64,000 bases of DNA from assembly GCA_023974075.1 (NCBI GenBank), contig CM043787.1:32025718-32089717 (forward strand), read 5' to 3'. Positions 46,701 through 58,059 of this stretch are shown here, piece by piece; position 1 is the first letter of the stretch; every line of letters starts with the position of its first letter. Source of the DNA: Chaenocephalus aceratus (lineage: Eukaryota > Chordata > Actinopteri > Perciformes > Channichthyidae). The notes under the pieces are model-generated. The model did not search any database. It had not been told where the DNA came from and saw only the letters and a program-made list of their open reading frames with translations. The position numbers were made by a program, and so were the translations under genes.

Positions 46701-47325
46701 TTATATATATTCTTCTCCTAATGCAGGAGACTTGCGGGTGGCCATGGAGACTCTATTAACGGCCATTGCCATCATTAAGCAGTCCAGAGTGTATACAGAT
46801 GAACGCTGCCAGGCCCTGGTCACCTCGCTCAAAGACTGTCTAGTCTCTATCCAGGGAAACGGCGGCTACAGGTTTGTTTAATTATTCTTCAGGACCCTCA
46901 GACATCTTGTTGTCCATAAAGAAACAGGTTGAGACAAATACACATTTCTCAGCAGGAAAAGCAGTCGTTCTGGGGAAGAAGAAAGAGACCGGGACAGGGG
47001 TCGTGACAGAGAGCGCGAGCGGGACCGAGAGCGCGACAGAGAAGACTCTTCTGATTGGGACGTTGCAGGAATGTCCCGAAGACACCGGCAACATTCCCGA
47101 AGTGAAGAGAAAGACAAAGAACGCTCCCGGGAACGGGAAAGGCACAGAGATCACAGAGATCAGAGAGATCAGAGAGATCAGAGAGACCAGCGAGACCAGA
47201 GGGATCAGAGAGAGCAGAGGGATCAGAGAGACCAGCGAGATCAGAGAGACCAGCGAGATCAGAGAGAGCAGAGGGATCAGAGAGACCAGCGAGATCAGAG
47301 GGATCAGAGAGGCCGTTACCGCTAA
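43736..47325 (+). CDS. cpsf7: Cleavage and polyadenylation specificity factor subunit 7 (CFIm59)
   Basis: CPSF7 is the large subunit of cleavage factor Im, which with NUDT21 binds UGUA and guides pre-mRNA 3'-end choice in the nucleus. Exons: 43736-43813, 44628-44831, 45039-45142, 45300-45445, 45545-45995, 46144-46247, 46727-46871, 46953-47325; phases join exactly for 534 residues. An N-terminal acidic part (ELYDAVLTG) leads to an RRM ([25 protein letters not shown]), a Pro/Met-rich centre with PPHM repeats, the NPAFF motif, the conserved [18 protein letters not shown] block and an Arg-rich tail. The RRM is closer to CPSF7 than CPSF6 in parts, and the sdhaf2 neighbour supports cpsf7. An in-frame ATG at 43652 is an alternative start. 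The tail is odd: Gln-Arg-Asp repeats replace the usual Arg-Asp/Arg-Glu/Arg-Ser mix. Confidence 0.93.
44030..44300 (-). mobile_element. L1/Tx1-like LINE fragment in cpsf7 intron 1
   Basis: The minus strand encodes [19 protein letters not shown], a stop, then [18 protein letters not shown]. The C-x2-C ... H ... C pattern is the zinc-knuckle-like end of L1-clade reverse transcriptase proteins. The internal stop shows it is dead. Confidence 0.6.
45736..45860 (+). repeat. cpsf7: 12-bp coding minisatellite (M-P-P-H/R) in cpsf7 exon 5
   Basis: About ten units of ATGCCTCCACAC or ATGCCCCCACGC in frame, each encoding Met-Pro-Pro-His/Arg. The unit structure is likely to vary in copy number between individuals. 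Confidence 0.85.
47145..47310 (+). repeat. cpsf7: 9-bp coding minisatellite (Asp-Gln-Arg) in cpsf7 exon 8
   Basis: About eighteen units of GATCAGAGA-type sequence with CAGCGA, CAGAGG and GAG variants, encoding a run of Asp/Glu-Gln-Arg triplets just before the terminal GRYR. A higher-order 18-45 bp periodicity is visible. Confidence 0.85.
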
Positions 47326-47662
47326 CATGGTAGGTTTCTTTCTAATTGTAATACTTATACTTATCATCAATCAGATGTTTGCTTCTTTTTTTACAAATGA
47401 TTTCCACATCCTCCTTTTAGTGACCCCAATAATGTAAAATTATTATCATTGTATTACTGAATTTAAGTAGTTCGCCCAAATGTTTACACAGCTAAGGTTA
47501 CCATGTTCAACCCTCTGGACTTTAATTATTTTATCGTATTTCTTAATGTCAAAAGACATCTTTTTTCAAATTCAAGATGACTTTTATTTGACCAATTCCA
47601 GGACAGACTAACTTATGACACTGAGTACTTTGCACGAAATAGGATGAATGATTTCCATGGGC

Positions 47663-47668
47663 AATAAA
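47663..47668 (+). terminator. cpsf7: Candidate cpsf7 polyadenylation signal AATAAA
   Basis: It lies 338 bp after the stop codon in GGGCAATAAAGTCATTC, a typical position for a short 3' UTR. Confidence 0.5.
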
Positions 47669-48910
47669 GTCATTCATTGATTATATTTTTGGACCTTTCA
47701 AAGATGTCCTTTGTTTATTATGCTTTTTTACTATGCAGAAGCACAATTCAAAACTGGCCTCCTTTTACATTAATAAGTTAACCTGGTAGTGAGTTGAAAT
47801 CATAACCATAACTATAATATATTTCTCACTATGTTTGTATAAGGATTGCGGATTTCTAGGTTTATTTCAGGGTTTTACTGGACTACTGGATTGTGTAAGT
47901 ATGGATTTAAAAAATGTTCTTTTCCCCCAGACAGATGGAGTGTTGAAGTGTGGTGAAGAGCAGACAGGACTATTTGTTTCTGCACCAAGTGCTTCAAATC
48001 TGGAGATGTCCAAGGTGAGACTGAAGATGAAGAATTCTAAAGTGTACATTTTGGTTCACCAGTCATCTGTAAATACTGCAACTTTAACTTGTTTTAAGAA
48101 AAAATTTGATTTTAGATAGTTGCTGGGACAATTTCTTGATTGCATGCGCAGGAACACTCAATAACTTATGAACACAATGTAATGTTTTCATCACTTTCTT
48201 TTGTATTCAATTTAAGATTAAAACATTCCCTGAAAATGTGATTCTGCTATTTTCATTCTACTCACTATTTGGATTGCATGAAATGCCGCCCTTACTGAGC
48301 ATACATTTTATTTATATAAATATTACAGCCAATCATCTTGCCATAGCAAGTGGGACACATGTACCCTTCAACAAGAACACCCGTTTGCCACCCTGGCTCA
48401 GTATTGGTGAAACAATTTCCCATTGATATCAGGAAAGTGCGAAGTCTATACATCTTCCGCCTGTTTCTCCTGCACCTTGGACAAAAAATAAATCTCTGTA
48501 CTTTACATACCACTTTTTTTGGTGTCAGTTTTGGTTTATTTGAAGCCAATGCAGTAGCACTTACAATGGCTTGGGTTGTTAGCTAATGAACTTGCAGGAT
48601 TTTTGCTTTTTTTAGGTTGTTCTGCCATTGTTGATTGCACTTCATTCAAAGCAACTTGTAAGTTGTCATCTTTACCTCAACATAGTAGTTTTGCTTTCCA
48701 ACTTTCTGAAGTCTTGATCTGGCCTATTTTATACAAAAATAAAATTACTAGCAGCCATTTTATACAATATAACACTATGCTTATAGTTGCATAGTGCACT
48801 GACACAAACATGAGAAGAAGTGTGAGAAACCATCTTCCCTCTAAATAGTCCCCAGTCAAAAGAGTACGGTAACTACATGAGCCAGTAATACAGGTAACAG
48901 TGTAATTTAA
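47669..48910. other. Intergenic region between cpsf7 and polr2l (tail to tail) with LINE trace
   Basis: A plus-strand trace at 48350-48560 reads LPPWLSIG in one frame, then FPIDIRKVRSLYIFRLFLLH in another, matching the L2 C-terminal motif also seen at 36735, so it is a frameshifted fossil. Nothing else is recognised. Confidence 0.5.
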
Positions 48911-48914
48911 CAGC

Positions 48915-48920
48915 TTTATT
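48915..48920 (-). terminator. polr2l: Candidate polr2l polyadenylation signal AATAAA
   Basis: The plus-strand TTTATT reads AATAAA on the minus strand, 165 bp after the polr2l stop. Confidence 0.55.
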
Positions 48921-49084
48921 TAGAAAAATGCATTAAACCAAAAAAAAGTATGTTCCATTAGTCTTCACTGTAGTCTGTGGTCACTTCAATATAATATACT
49001 AACAAAGCTGTTGCATGGACATTCAATCTATCCATGCAACAACCCTACAAAGTCCATGCTGTTCTTGAAGGTGGCCAGATATGA

Positions 49085-49619
<535 letters not shown>

Positions 49620-50123
49620 TGTAGCACACCTGGGCAGAGGGAAACACATCTGGTAACTGTGCTACCTGAGTGGGTGGGCATGCAAATAACAATAAAGCAT
49701 ACAAGTCATATCATATGTGTCGCTTATATTAATAAAACTACATGTACATTTTGATAAAAGCACTATGTTGACATGTTTTGCTAAGATTGTCTGAACGTTA
49801 TTGCTTTTCTTGGGAACTCGATCTGTTATGTTATGTTTTGCTAACATTCTAGCTACAACGCTTAACTAAACCTGTTTTCGTTTAAAAACATTAACGCGAA
49901 AGTACTTGTGAGCTTCATGGGCTACTGTATATAGAAGCGTAAACCCGAATGGAGCTTCCAAAGTCAAGAGTGTAACGAAAAGTGAGCCAATGGTAGCCAC
50001 GCGTTTAGCCACAACAGTCCACTGTTAGCTTACGTTAGCCGCCAATAACACGTTGCCACGAGTTTACATAACCTTAGTCATTCACCAGTCAAAACCAAGT
50101 CTTAAAACTTTTAATGTACTCAC

Positions 50124-50230
50124 CGTAAGCAATATAGTTTACAAAAAACGTTGAATTGTATGGTATTATGAGAGAAACGAGCAGCAAGAAAGTGATGGTA
50201 GCTGCGTAGCTTAGAATCCCTCGTTATCTC
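50124..50230 (-). other. polr2l: Probable untranslated first exon and promoter-proximal region of polr2l
   Basis: A minus-strand donor GTGAGT lies at 50123-50118, and an acceptor (CCCTCTGCCCAG) ends at 49631, 11 bp before the ATG. Together they define a 5' UTR intron of about 490 bp. The transcription start is not determined. Confidence 0.5.
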
Positions 50231-50234
50231 GATG

Positions 50235-50243
50235 CACACTTCC
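50235..50243 (-). promoter_or_regulatory. polr2l: ETS/GABP-like site CAGGAAGTG upstream of polr2l
   Basis: A minus-strand CAGGAAGTG fits the ETS core and sits just upstream of the likely first exon, as in many housekeeping promoters. Confidence 0.4.
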
Positions 50244-51594
50244 TGCCCGTTTCCTTCAAAATAAAAGCGCAACTCTCACAAAGGCTTACTTATTCTTAGT
50301 TTACAGTTTATTAAATACCCCCTCAATGGTATTACAAGAATGGCCTGTATATAACATACACGATTTAACCTGCTACAAACTTAGATCTCCAAAATGGCTC
50401 ATGACGTTGACTAAATGCATTAGCCTACAAAGTTGATACAAATAACTGATAATACATTAACAACCTCCATGAAGCTACACAACTCTTACAGGGCTGTTGT
50501 GTCACTCACACTGCATTGGGTTTTACTCGGTTTGACTCGAGTAAGAATGTACATTTGTGACTGCCACTGTAATGTGTGTATACCATGGTGTATACTGACA
50601 AACTGCAGGTGCCCTAAACACGCTACCATTTTGTGCAGTGGTGTTTTTTCACAGAGCAGACCTAGGATTAGGAACATGCTTTGCTGACATCTCCCTCACT
50701 TTATTCTGATAAACTTGGGCCTGTTACACGTTTCAAAGTGTAGCTTTCTTTATTTCGTAAACCAGTCTAGAGATTGGTAATGAAGTGTGTTCTGACTGCT
50801 GATAGGACATCTGCATGAAGATTTATTAGGGCCAAATTAAGTTTGCGGTGGTGGCGAGTGCTACCAAGGTGTCCCTGAGCAAGGCACTGTTCCCTACACA
50901 CTGCTCCCCGGGTGCCGTACATAATAGGCTTGTTTGAGACACATTGCGGCTCGCCTCGAAAGTAGACGAGAGTAGCCGATCGCAGCCGGGGGAGGTGTCA
51001 AAAAGCTCGTCTTAAATCGGACAGCTCGGACTCGGAGTCTTGCCATTTTAAATGATGTATTCAATAAATAAGGTTAAACCAAATCATTACATTACAATAG
51101 ATTTGATTTTATTTAAGAGAAACTTTATTGTTATTGCACATATTACAGGTACTGAGACAACGAAATGCAGTTTAGCTTCTAACCAGGTGCAACAAGCAGT
51201 GACTTGGAAAGTAATGTACACAATCTACAGAATAACATATAGAATGAATTGAATGATGAATAAACAGTGGGGTATGAATACACTAGATATCAGCCTGTGA
51301 GCAGTATGAACAGTGTGTATGAATATGCTAAGATATATAAAGTATGAAAACGGTAAGCAGTATAGTATAAAATATATAGATATTAATTTCATGATGATAA
51401 ACATTGTGGAACAATGATGAAAAATGGGAATGGATGTGGCGACGTAAAACTGACACAAAACAACAACACACTTTTGCCAGCCAATTGGAGAGTTTCATCA
51501 GCAGCACGTGGTAAAAACCACCAATGAGCGCTCAGCTCGAGATACCAGCGAGCCGTTTCCCATCAAGCATTTCGCTTCCGCAGCTCGTGGAGAG

Positions 51595-52703
51595 CAGGGC
51601 TGGGCTGCAGTCGGATAGTTTAAAAATCAGCTCCTAATTCTAACCCTATCGTCTATTCCTTGACCTCTGAGTGAAAATCACGGGGTTAAGGGATAGTGGA
51701 TAGGAGAATTCAAAAGGACTTAGGAGAAGAGACTGCGGTACTGTAGAGAATCCGAATGCACTTTAACTATCCGACGTGTTTATGATGCGCCAGCGGACGT
51801 CATTGTGTGCGTCTGCTGCTGTGGGGAAACTATGGAAACCACAGTTTTCTATACCGCGGACTACAACATGGATGTTCAATAAGAACGAGGGACTACTGTA
51901 AACTCATCTAGAGACTCTGCACCGTGCTCTGATGCTGCTGCTTTGCTTTATGAACGTGGACAACAGAGAAACATATTTTCATGACCAAAGTTGGAATTGA
52001 AATAAAAAAGGAAAGTGAAACTTATGCTCGTCACCCTCTCCCTCTGGTCCACATTAATACAAATGATCCCAATGCGTATGATTGTATGAACTAAAGATCT
52101 TAAAATCAATACAAATGTATTTATTATAAACGTTAGTCCTTAACATCTATCACTGTGTATATCACCATTCAGACATCTTTTAAAAGTTGAACAAACCCCA
52201 CACAGCTCAGTAAAGACTGAAATGTTGACTTTATTTGATAATTTCAGTAAAAACTAACGTTCATATTTCTTTTTGATTATAATACTGATGAACGTTCAAA
52301 ACAACGCACTTTGGCAACTTACCACCTACGTTTTAAAATGCTTAATAAGCACCGTAACTTTCATGATATCATTTCTCGGTCATAATCGGTTGTTTCCGTG
52401 AACGGCCGACTGTTGAGTGACGGCAAATGCTGCGGCTGCAAGGCATTGTGGGGCAGCATTTTCGCTTCTCCTGTCGGTTAGGGAGGTCCAGTGGTTCCTA
52501 AGCTAAAGGAGGTTATAAAGGAAGTTTGAAACCTCCTTTCCTATCATTCTCATCATTCTAGAGAATTCGAACGGCACTTATCATGGCTGCCACTGAGGGA
52601 CTTCCGGGTCATTTCACTCCTTTAGGAAGGTTCCTAAGCTAAATGGACTATTCGACTTCAGCCCTGAAGTCGAATAGTCCATTTAGCTTAGGAACCACAG
52701 CCC
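51595..52703. other. Spacer between the two copies of the composite element
   Basis: Unique sequence starting GGGCTGGGCTGCAGTCGG and ending CCACAGCCC. It contains an inverted pair GTCGGATAGTTTAAA (51614) and TTTAACTATCCGAC (51764), and the perfect palindrome at 52629-52696. No gene is recognised. Confidence 0.5.
52629..52696. repeat. Perfect 68-bp palindrome (33-bp arms, 2-bp spacer)
   Basis: The left arm starts GGTTCCTAAGCTAAATGGAC and ends TTCGACTTCAG. After CC the exact reverse complement follows, ending TTTAGCTTAGGAACC. No mismatch in 33 pairs. Confidence 0.97.
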
Positions 52704-53361
52704 AGGCTTGTTTGAGACACATTGCGGCTCGCCTCGAAAGTAGACGAGAGTAGCCGATCGCAGCCGGGGGAGGTGTCAAAAAGCTCGCCTGAAGTCGGAC
52801 AGCTCCGAGTCGGCTTCTTCTTCTTCATCTTCTTCTTTGCATTCTTCTTCTTCTTCTCTCGGTTTTATGGCGGATTGCAAACAACTTTAAGGTGCATACC
52901 GCCACCTCCGGAGTCGGCTTGACTCGGTTTGCATTTATAAAGAATGCACACATGTGTTTAATCGTTAATGTCAGATATGTACTAAGTAAATACATTTGTT
53001 CCTGCTCAAGATTAGATTCAACTTTATTGTTATTGCACAGATTACAGGTACTGAGACAACGAAATACAGTTTAGCTTCTAACCAGGTGCAACAAGCAGTA
53101 AAGTGACAAGTAATGTACACCATCTACAGAATAAAATATAGAATGAATTGAATGATGAATAAACAGTGGGGTATGAATACACTAGATATCAGCCTGTGAG
53201 CAGTATGAACAGTGTGTATGAATATGCTAAGATATATAAAGTATGAAAACGGTAAGCAGTAGGCCTAGTATAAAATATATAGATATTAATTTCATGATGA
53301 TAAACATTGTGGAACAATGATGAAAAATGGGAATGGATGTGGCGACGTAAAACTGACACAA

Positions 53362-53727
53362 AACATTACATTACATTACATTGCATTTAGCTGACGCTTT
53401 TATCCAAAGCGACTTACAATAAGTACATTCGACCAGGAAGACACAACCTCGAGGAAAACAGAATCATATAAGTACATCAGGTTTCATAGAGCCAATCATT
53501 TCAAGTGCTACTCAACTGGCTTTAGATAAGCCAGTCCTTTATTAGTATATAAGTGCTCTGTTAGCAGTTCTTTGTTAGTCATTCTATCGCTCGAAGTGGA
53601 GTCGAAAGAGATGAGTTTTCAGTCTGCGCCCGGAAGGTGTGTAAGCTTTCTGCCGTCCTGATGTCAATGGGGAGCTCATTCCACCATTTAGGAGCCAGGA
53701 TAGCAAACCCACGTGTTTTTGCTCAAA
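53362..53727 (-). mobile_element. L2-like LINE 3' fragment inside the composite element
   Basis: The reversed tail CATTTAGCTGACGCTTTTAT and a minus-strand frame with [18 protein letters not shown] match the element at 36735-37282. Comparison with copy A (ACACAAAACAACAACACAC, 51454) shows a clean insertion. Confidence 0.8.
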
Positions 53728-54170
53728 ACAACAACACACTTTTGCCAGCCAATTGGAGAGTTTCATCAGCAGCACGTGGTAAAAACCACCAATGAGCGCT
53801 CAGCTCGAGATACCAGCGAGCCGTTTCCCATCAAGCATTTCGCTTCCGCAGCTCGTGGAGAGCAACTGCGCCAACTCGCCTCGCCTCGCTCTCAAGGCTG
53901 CGGGCGTCTGTGTCCCGCGAGATTTCAAAGTCTCATGTGGGCGAGCCTCCAGAGCAAGTCGGACAAAATAACTAACCATCATGCAACGCACTAGCAAGAC
54001 GTTGATCGCAACTGCGCAGGTCTGGGCAGGTCTGCGCAGGTCTTGCTTGTCTCAAACAAGCCTAATGGCAGCCCACTGCTAACATTAGGATGGGTCAAAT
54101 GCAGAGAAACCGTTGTGTTACTAGTCTGTACTATGTAATGACAATAGAGTTGAATCTTCAACTCAAATGC

Positions 54171-55954
54171 ATAATTGTTAATTAATTAATTGAGCTGCAA
54201 TATATGATCCTTAATTCTGAATGATTGAAATACACACTTGGGCTGGTTCACTGTCTTTATTAAAGGTTGGATTATGTTTATTTCCTTTTTACATTTAGAA
54301 GTTTGAGGGCAGGAAGGAACAAATGTTAGAAATATAAAAAAATATATCATAACTGTCATTATCATTAGTCACCATGAAAGACGCCATCATTGCCATCAGC
54401 ATACATCGCCATTGTTGCCATCTTTAATATACATCATAATCACTACCAACAATATTAACATCATTATTTATGTAGTTTAACTTGCTACGGCACAAGTGCT
54501 AAATAAGGAGTCCTATCTGAATTATTGCATTTATACGCTGTTCAAATAATGAAAATAGGATTTTTTTTTTTAAGTACACTGTATTGTACAATGTCGGGTG
54601 AAGTTTGTTTTGGTGTTGGCCTACCATCTATTGGTTGTGTTTTGGTGTTCACTGAGGTATGTTTGTATACTATTTTTTGCCAGTAATGTGTTGTGAAATT
54701 CACAAGTACTGTTACAACTTGTATAAAATAATGGTGTGAATCAGAACTGTCTTTCTGTTATCTATATGGAGCAGAGGGCCTCCCTATGGCTTTGATAGTA
54801 CATGTAAGTGGGCACTATTGTGTACAGCTGAACAGGTGAGTGTTGCTGCTCAATCATTGTGAATGCTTCACTTTTTTTCCTTCCCTAAAGTGCATTACAT
54901 CCTACTTTCAATGTAGTAGAAACATACGCTGCTCTCATTAAATAACAGTTGCACGTATTAATTAAGTATCGATTTTTTTTCCTAGAACTACATTAGTGGA
55001 ACACAATGAAGACATAAACAATGAAGCAGGCTTTGAACCTGATAATGCAAGACTAATGGCTGTCCACCCTGTTACAGCAAAGTATCTACTGTAAGATGTA
55101 AAACAGAATGAACCCACACCACTGTGGATGGTGTGTGAGACATGAAAGGTTATTTGATTTGTGACATCATTTGACAGAAAAATAACTCTTTCTTATTCTA
55201 CAGCAAGAGGTAACTTCACTATTATTGTCTAAAACATACTGTACATGTTTTATCTCTTACAATCCTCTACATCCCATTTCTTAAACCACTGCATGCTTAT
55301 ATTTTATTTTGTATTGCACTGTACCCTTTGACATGTTTTGGGTATGCAGTGTCTCTTAACTGAATCCCATCATTTAGGCATTTGTTTAGCCAAAATAAGT
55401 GCAATACATCACAATGCATAGTTTCATCTAATTTCAGGTCTTCCCTTTTGATAGTTTAAAAACAAAACATAAGTCAAATAAGACCTACAACAACTCTGAT
55501 AGCCAGTATTACAATTGTAATGTTTCAAGATTGTGGATAGTTTTTCATTATTATTTAGTGAACCAGCAGATTTTCAGAGTAAGAATTCACAAATATTGCT
55601 AGGATGTCAATATATATGTAAACTGCATTAGACAAGATAAAGCAGTTGAATAAACTACTTTTAAAGAGTTGAGGCTTTGTATATCAGAACTACAGTGTTT
55701 TTTTTTAAAGGAATTGATTACAGTACAGATGCAGTAATGAAGCAACATCATGCATATATTATGTGTAATTATGCTCCATGTCAAAAATGGAATGGTTTGA
55801 TTCACTACAAGTGAAAGCAGGCCAAAACACAAACAAACATAAGACGCACAGTGGCTCCCTTTCCCATCTGTACCATAATAGTCTGTGAACCACTCTATAA
55901 CAATGCTCTAACTCATCATCCAATTCATACTTTAATTTGAGATAATGAGTTGGT
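54171..55954. other. Intergenic region left of cend1, probably including its 3' UTR
   Basis: AT-rich, no recognised gene. A CATCATTGCCATCAG/CATCGCC-type imperfect repeat occurs near 54380-54460. The part nearest 55954 is likely cend1 3' UTR. Confidence 0.4.
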
Positions 55955-56281
55955 TTAATTTCTCCGTGCCAGTAGCAACACTCCCAGCAAGATGGCTCCT
56001 GCAGCAATAACTGCTCCACCAATGATAAAAGGTTTCAGGTGTTCCAGAGAGTCTGTGCCGGAGGCCGCAGCCTCGTCACCTGCCACCTCTGCTTCTGCTT
56101 CTGCTGCCCCATCCTGGGCAGGAGGAAGCTCAGGCTCAGGGGCTGCAGGGACTTCAGGGGCTGCAGGGACTTCAGGGGCTGCAGGGGCAGGATCAGCCTT
56201 GCGTGGGGCTGCTGGCTCTTTCTTCTCCACTTTAGGTGCCGCCTTGGGTGCTGTAGCCCCGGACTTGGCCTTGGCTTCCAT
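55955..56281 (-). CDS. cend1: CEND1-like neuronal membrane protein
   Basis: CEND1 (BM88) is a small neuronal membrane protein linked to cell-cycle exit and differentiation of neuronal precursors. This 108-codon minus-strand single exon begins MEAKAKSGATAPKAAPKVEK, continues with a Pro/Ala/Lys-rich and acidic region, and ends in one hydrophobic segment (about residues 84-105, IIGGAVIAAGAILLGVLLLA) followed by ARRN. This architecture, basic Pro/Ala-rich with a C-terminal anchor and a short basic tail, matches mammalian CEND1, though the fish form is shorter (108 against about 149). The polr2l neighbour supports the call, since POLR2L and CEND1 are close on human 11p15.5. PAAPEV is repeated from an 18-bp DNA repeat (56133-56190). 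Confidence 0.75.
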   Translation of the reverse strand: MEAKAKSGATAPKAAPKVEKKEPAAPRKADPAPAAPEVPAAPEVPAAPEPELPPAQDGAAEAEAEVAGDEAAASGTDSLEHLKPFIIGGAVIAAGAILLGVLLLARRN

Positions 56282-58059
56282 GGACTCAGGGACAGAGGTG
56301 TGGTCTGGTCAGGAGGATTCTTTATAAGGTCAGCTGTGCTGCTTCACTGAACAAACACAGCAAACAGACACAGATTATCCCTCTAAATTAGGCTCACACA
56401 TCACGTTATCTGCTCTGCTGAGTGTAGAGACACTGGAATGAAAGCCTTTGAATCCATGTGTTCACTGCAGCTGAGCAGCGGTGTGGTGGTGGGCCTTAAA
56501 GTGACCTTGGAAAAAGATGACATTGATAGGAACACGCTGATGCTCAGAGCAGGGATAGTTTATTTTGGTCTCAGCAGCTGTGACACAATATGACAGTGAC
56601 ATTTTTTTATGGCAGCTTCCTGTGTATAGCTTTTTCATGGGAAAATCTATCAGTTTTGTAATGGAGGAAGTCTACTCTAACAGCTGAGTTTATTCTGAGG
56701 TCAAGGACTGAATCTAGTTTCTCTGAAAAAGAGCCTAATCCAGACACAAACACATGTAGATTTTATCTATCCCCTGTCTGTTCTCACTCTGTTAAACTGG
56801 ATGAGTCATGTGTGCGATAAATGGAGGGCAAGATGGAGGAGAGAAATAAGGACCATCATCACTGCGAGGAAATCAGGTGAAATACAAATGAGGGGGGGGG
56901 GGGGGAATGAAGGTGAAAAAAATGCTGTTATTGAATAAACGCATCACAGCTTGCACATTACAGAATATAGGCTTTACAAATAAACTTCCGATTACATCAT
57001 GCATTGATTAGAAGAAATATGGACAATACATACCTCTCCGAGAGCTCTGTAGAGATTAAAAAATAACATATGACGAAGGAACTGCAGCTGTCTCTGGAAG
57101 TGAGAATGTCCTTAATATAAGAAAATGAGAGAAAGCGGAGAGATGGAGGACACAGTAAGCAGGAGGGAGGAGAAAGAGAGGGAGAGGAGGAGAGACTGGG
57201 ATGTACCATCTCGTCCTCAAGAATAGGGGGAGTCTATTTTCTTTGACTCCATCCTGGGTTTGGAGCCTTTTAAGAATATTCTTAATCTTAAGTATTAAAG
57301 ATTTAGGCCTAATAATAACGCCCATACAAGTTTTTGGAATGTTTTGAGGTACAATGCAGCGGGAGAATGTATTTGGAAAATTACAGTTAACTTGTTGTTG
57401 CTTACACAAGCTAATTTAATTTAAAATTAAACTAATATTGAGGTCAGTGTCTTAATCCTCTTTTTTAGTTCAACTCTTTCTATAAAAATAAATAAATATT
57501 TTTTCATATTTCTGTTATGTATTATTATTTATATTTTATGATTGTTTCCTTGCAGTAGGCTACTTGTCTCCATTCTCTATGTTTTTTGTGACCATCATGA
57601 GATAAAATACCAGAGCAAATTCCTGTGAAAACCTTCTTGTCAACCACTTGTTCTGATTTTTTAAAATGAATCACAAATACATTGTGTAACTACATTTTCT
57701 GATAAGGCTGCAGTCATTCTTCAAACCAAAATCATAGAGTTAGATGAATATTAAGGAAAGTGGACTGTAGAATATAATACATCTATTTACCTGCTTCTCT
57801 CTCCTGCAGAGTTGAGACCCTGGCTCGGCCCCACCCACCCTGCTTAAACCTAACAGAACAAACAGGGACATTACCACTTTCAGATCAGAGGTCATTTACA
57901 CATACAGTGCTTATAATAGGGGTCACAAATGCATAGGCTACAAGGACAGATCGTTGTTGGGCGGAATTAAACTGGTCTAGTCTACTGACACTATTTCTGC
58001 ATTTTGCCCCACTAGCACATTCCCTAGTGACACCACTGGAATCCTCCTCTGTCCGTCCC
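56282..58059. other. cend1 upstream region
   Basis: Probably 5' UTR, promoter and intron of cend1 on the minus strand. A G run (56892-56906) and a purine-rich stretch (57130-57200) are visible. No other coding gene is recognised. Confidence 0.4.

Larger units (their letters stand above)
50926..54063. mobile_element. Composite DNA element with AGGCTTGTTTGAGAC ends and a duplicated left half
   Basis: Perfect 15-bp inverted ends AGGCTTGTTTGAGAC and GTCTCAAACAAGCCT, with AAT on both sides. The left half occurs twice: 50926-51594 and 52704-53864, separated by 1.1 kb of different sequence. Both copies carry the same LINE-like tail (TTATTGTTATTGCACA). The second copy also has a TTC-rich insert (52814-52915) and an L2 fragment (53362-53727). 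No transposase is visible. Confidence 0.65.
50840..54170 (+). mobile_element. SINE/LINE tail split by a later transposon
   Basis: The left part 50840-50925 (CCCTGAGCAAGGCACTGTTC, CACTGCTCCCCGGGTGCCG) continues at 54064-54170 (GGCAGCCCACTGCT, GGGTCAAATGCAGAGAAACC). Together they form a standard fish retroposon 3' region, and the element at 50926-54063 interrupts it. Confidence 0.65.

Noticed and set aside
46874..47437. 187-codon plus-strand frame with EIREIRE/ETSETRG repeats
   Set aside because: An alternative frame across cpsf7 exon 8, which is in the correct frame with matching phase and conserved sequence.
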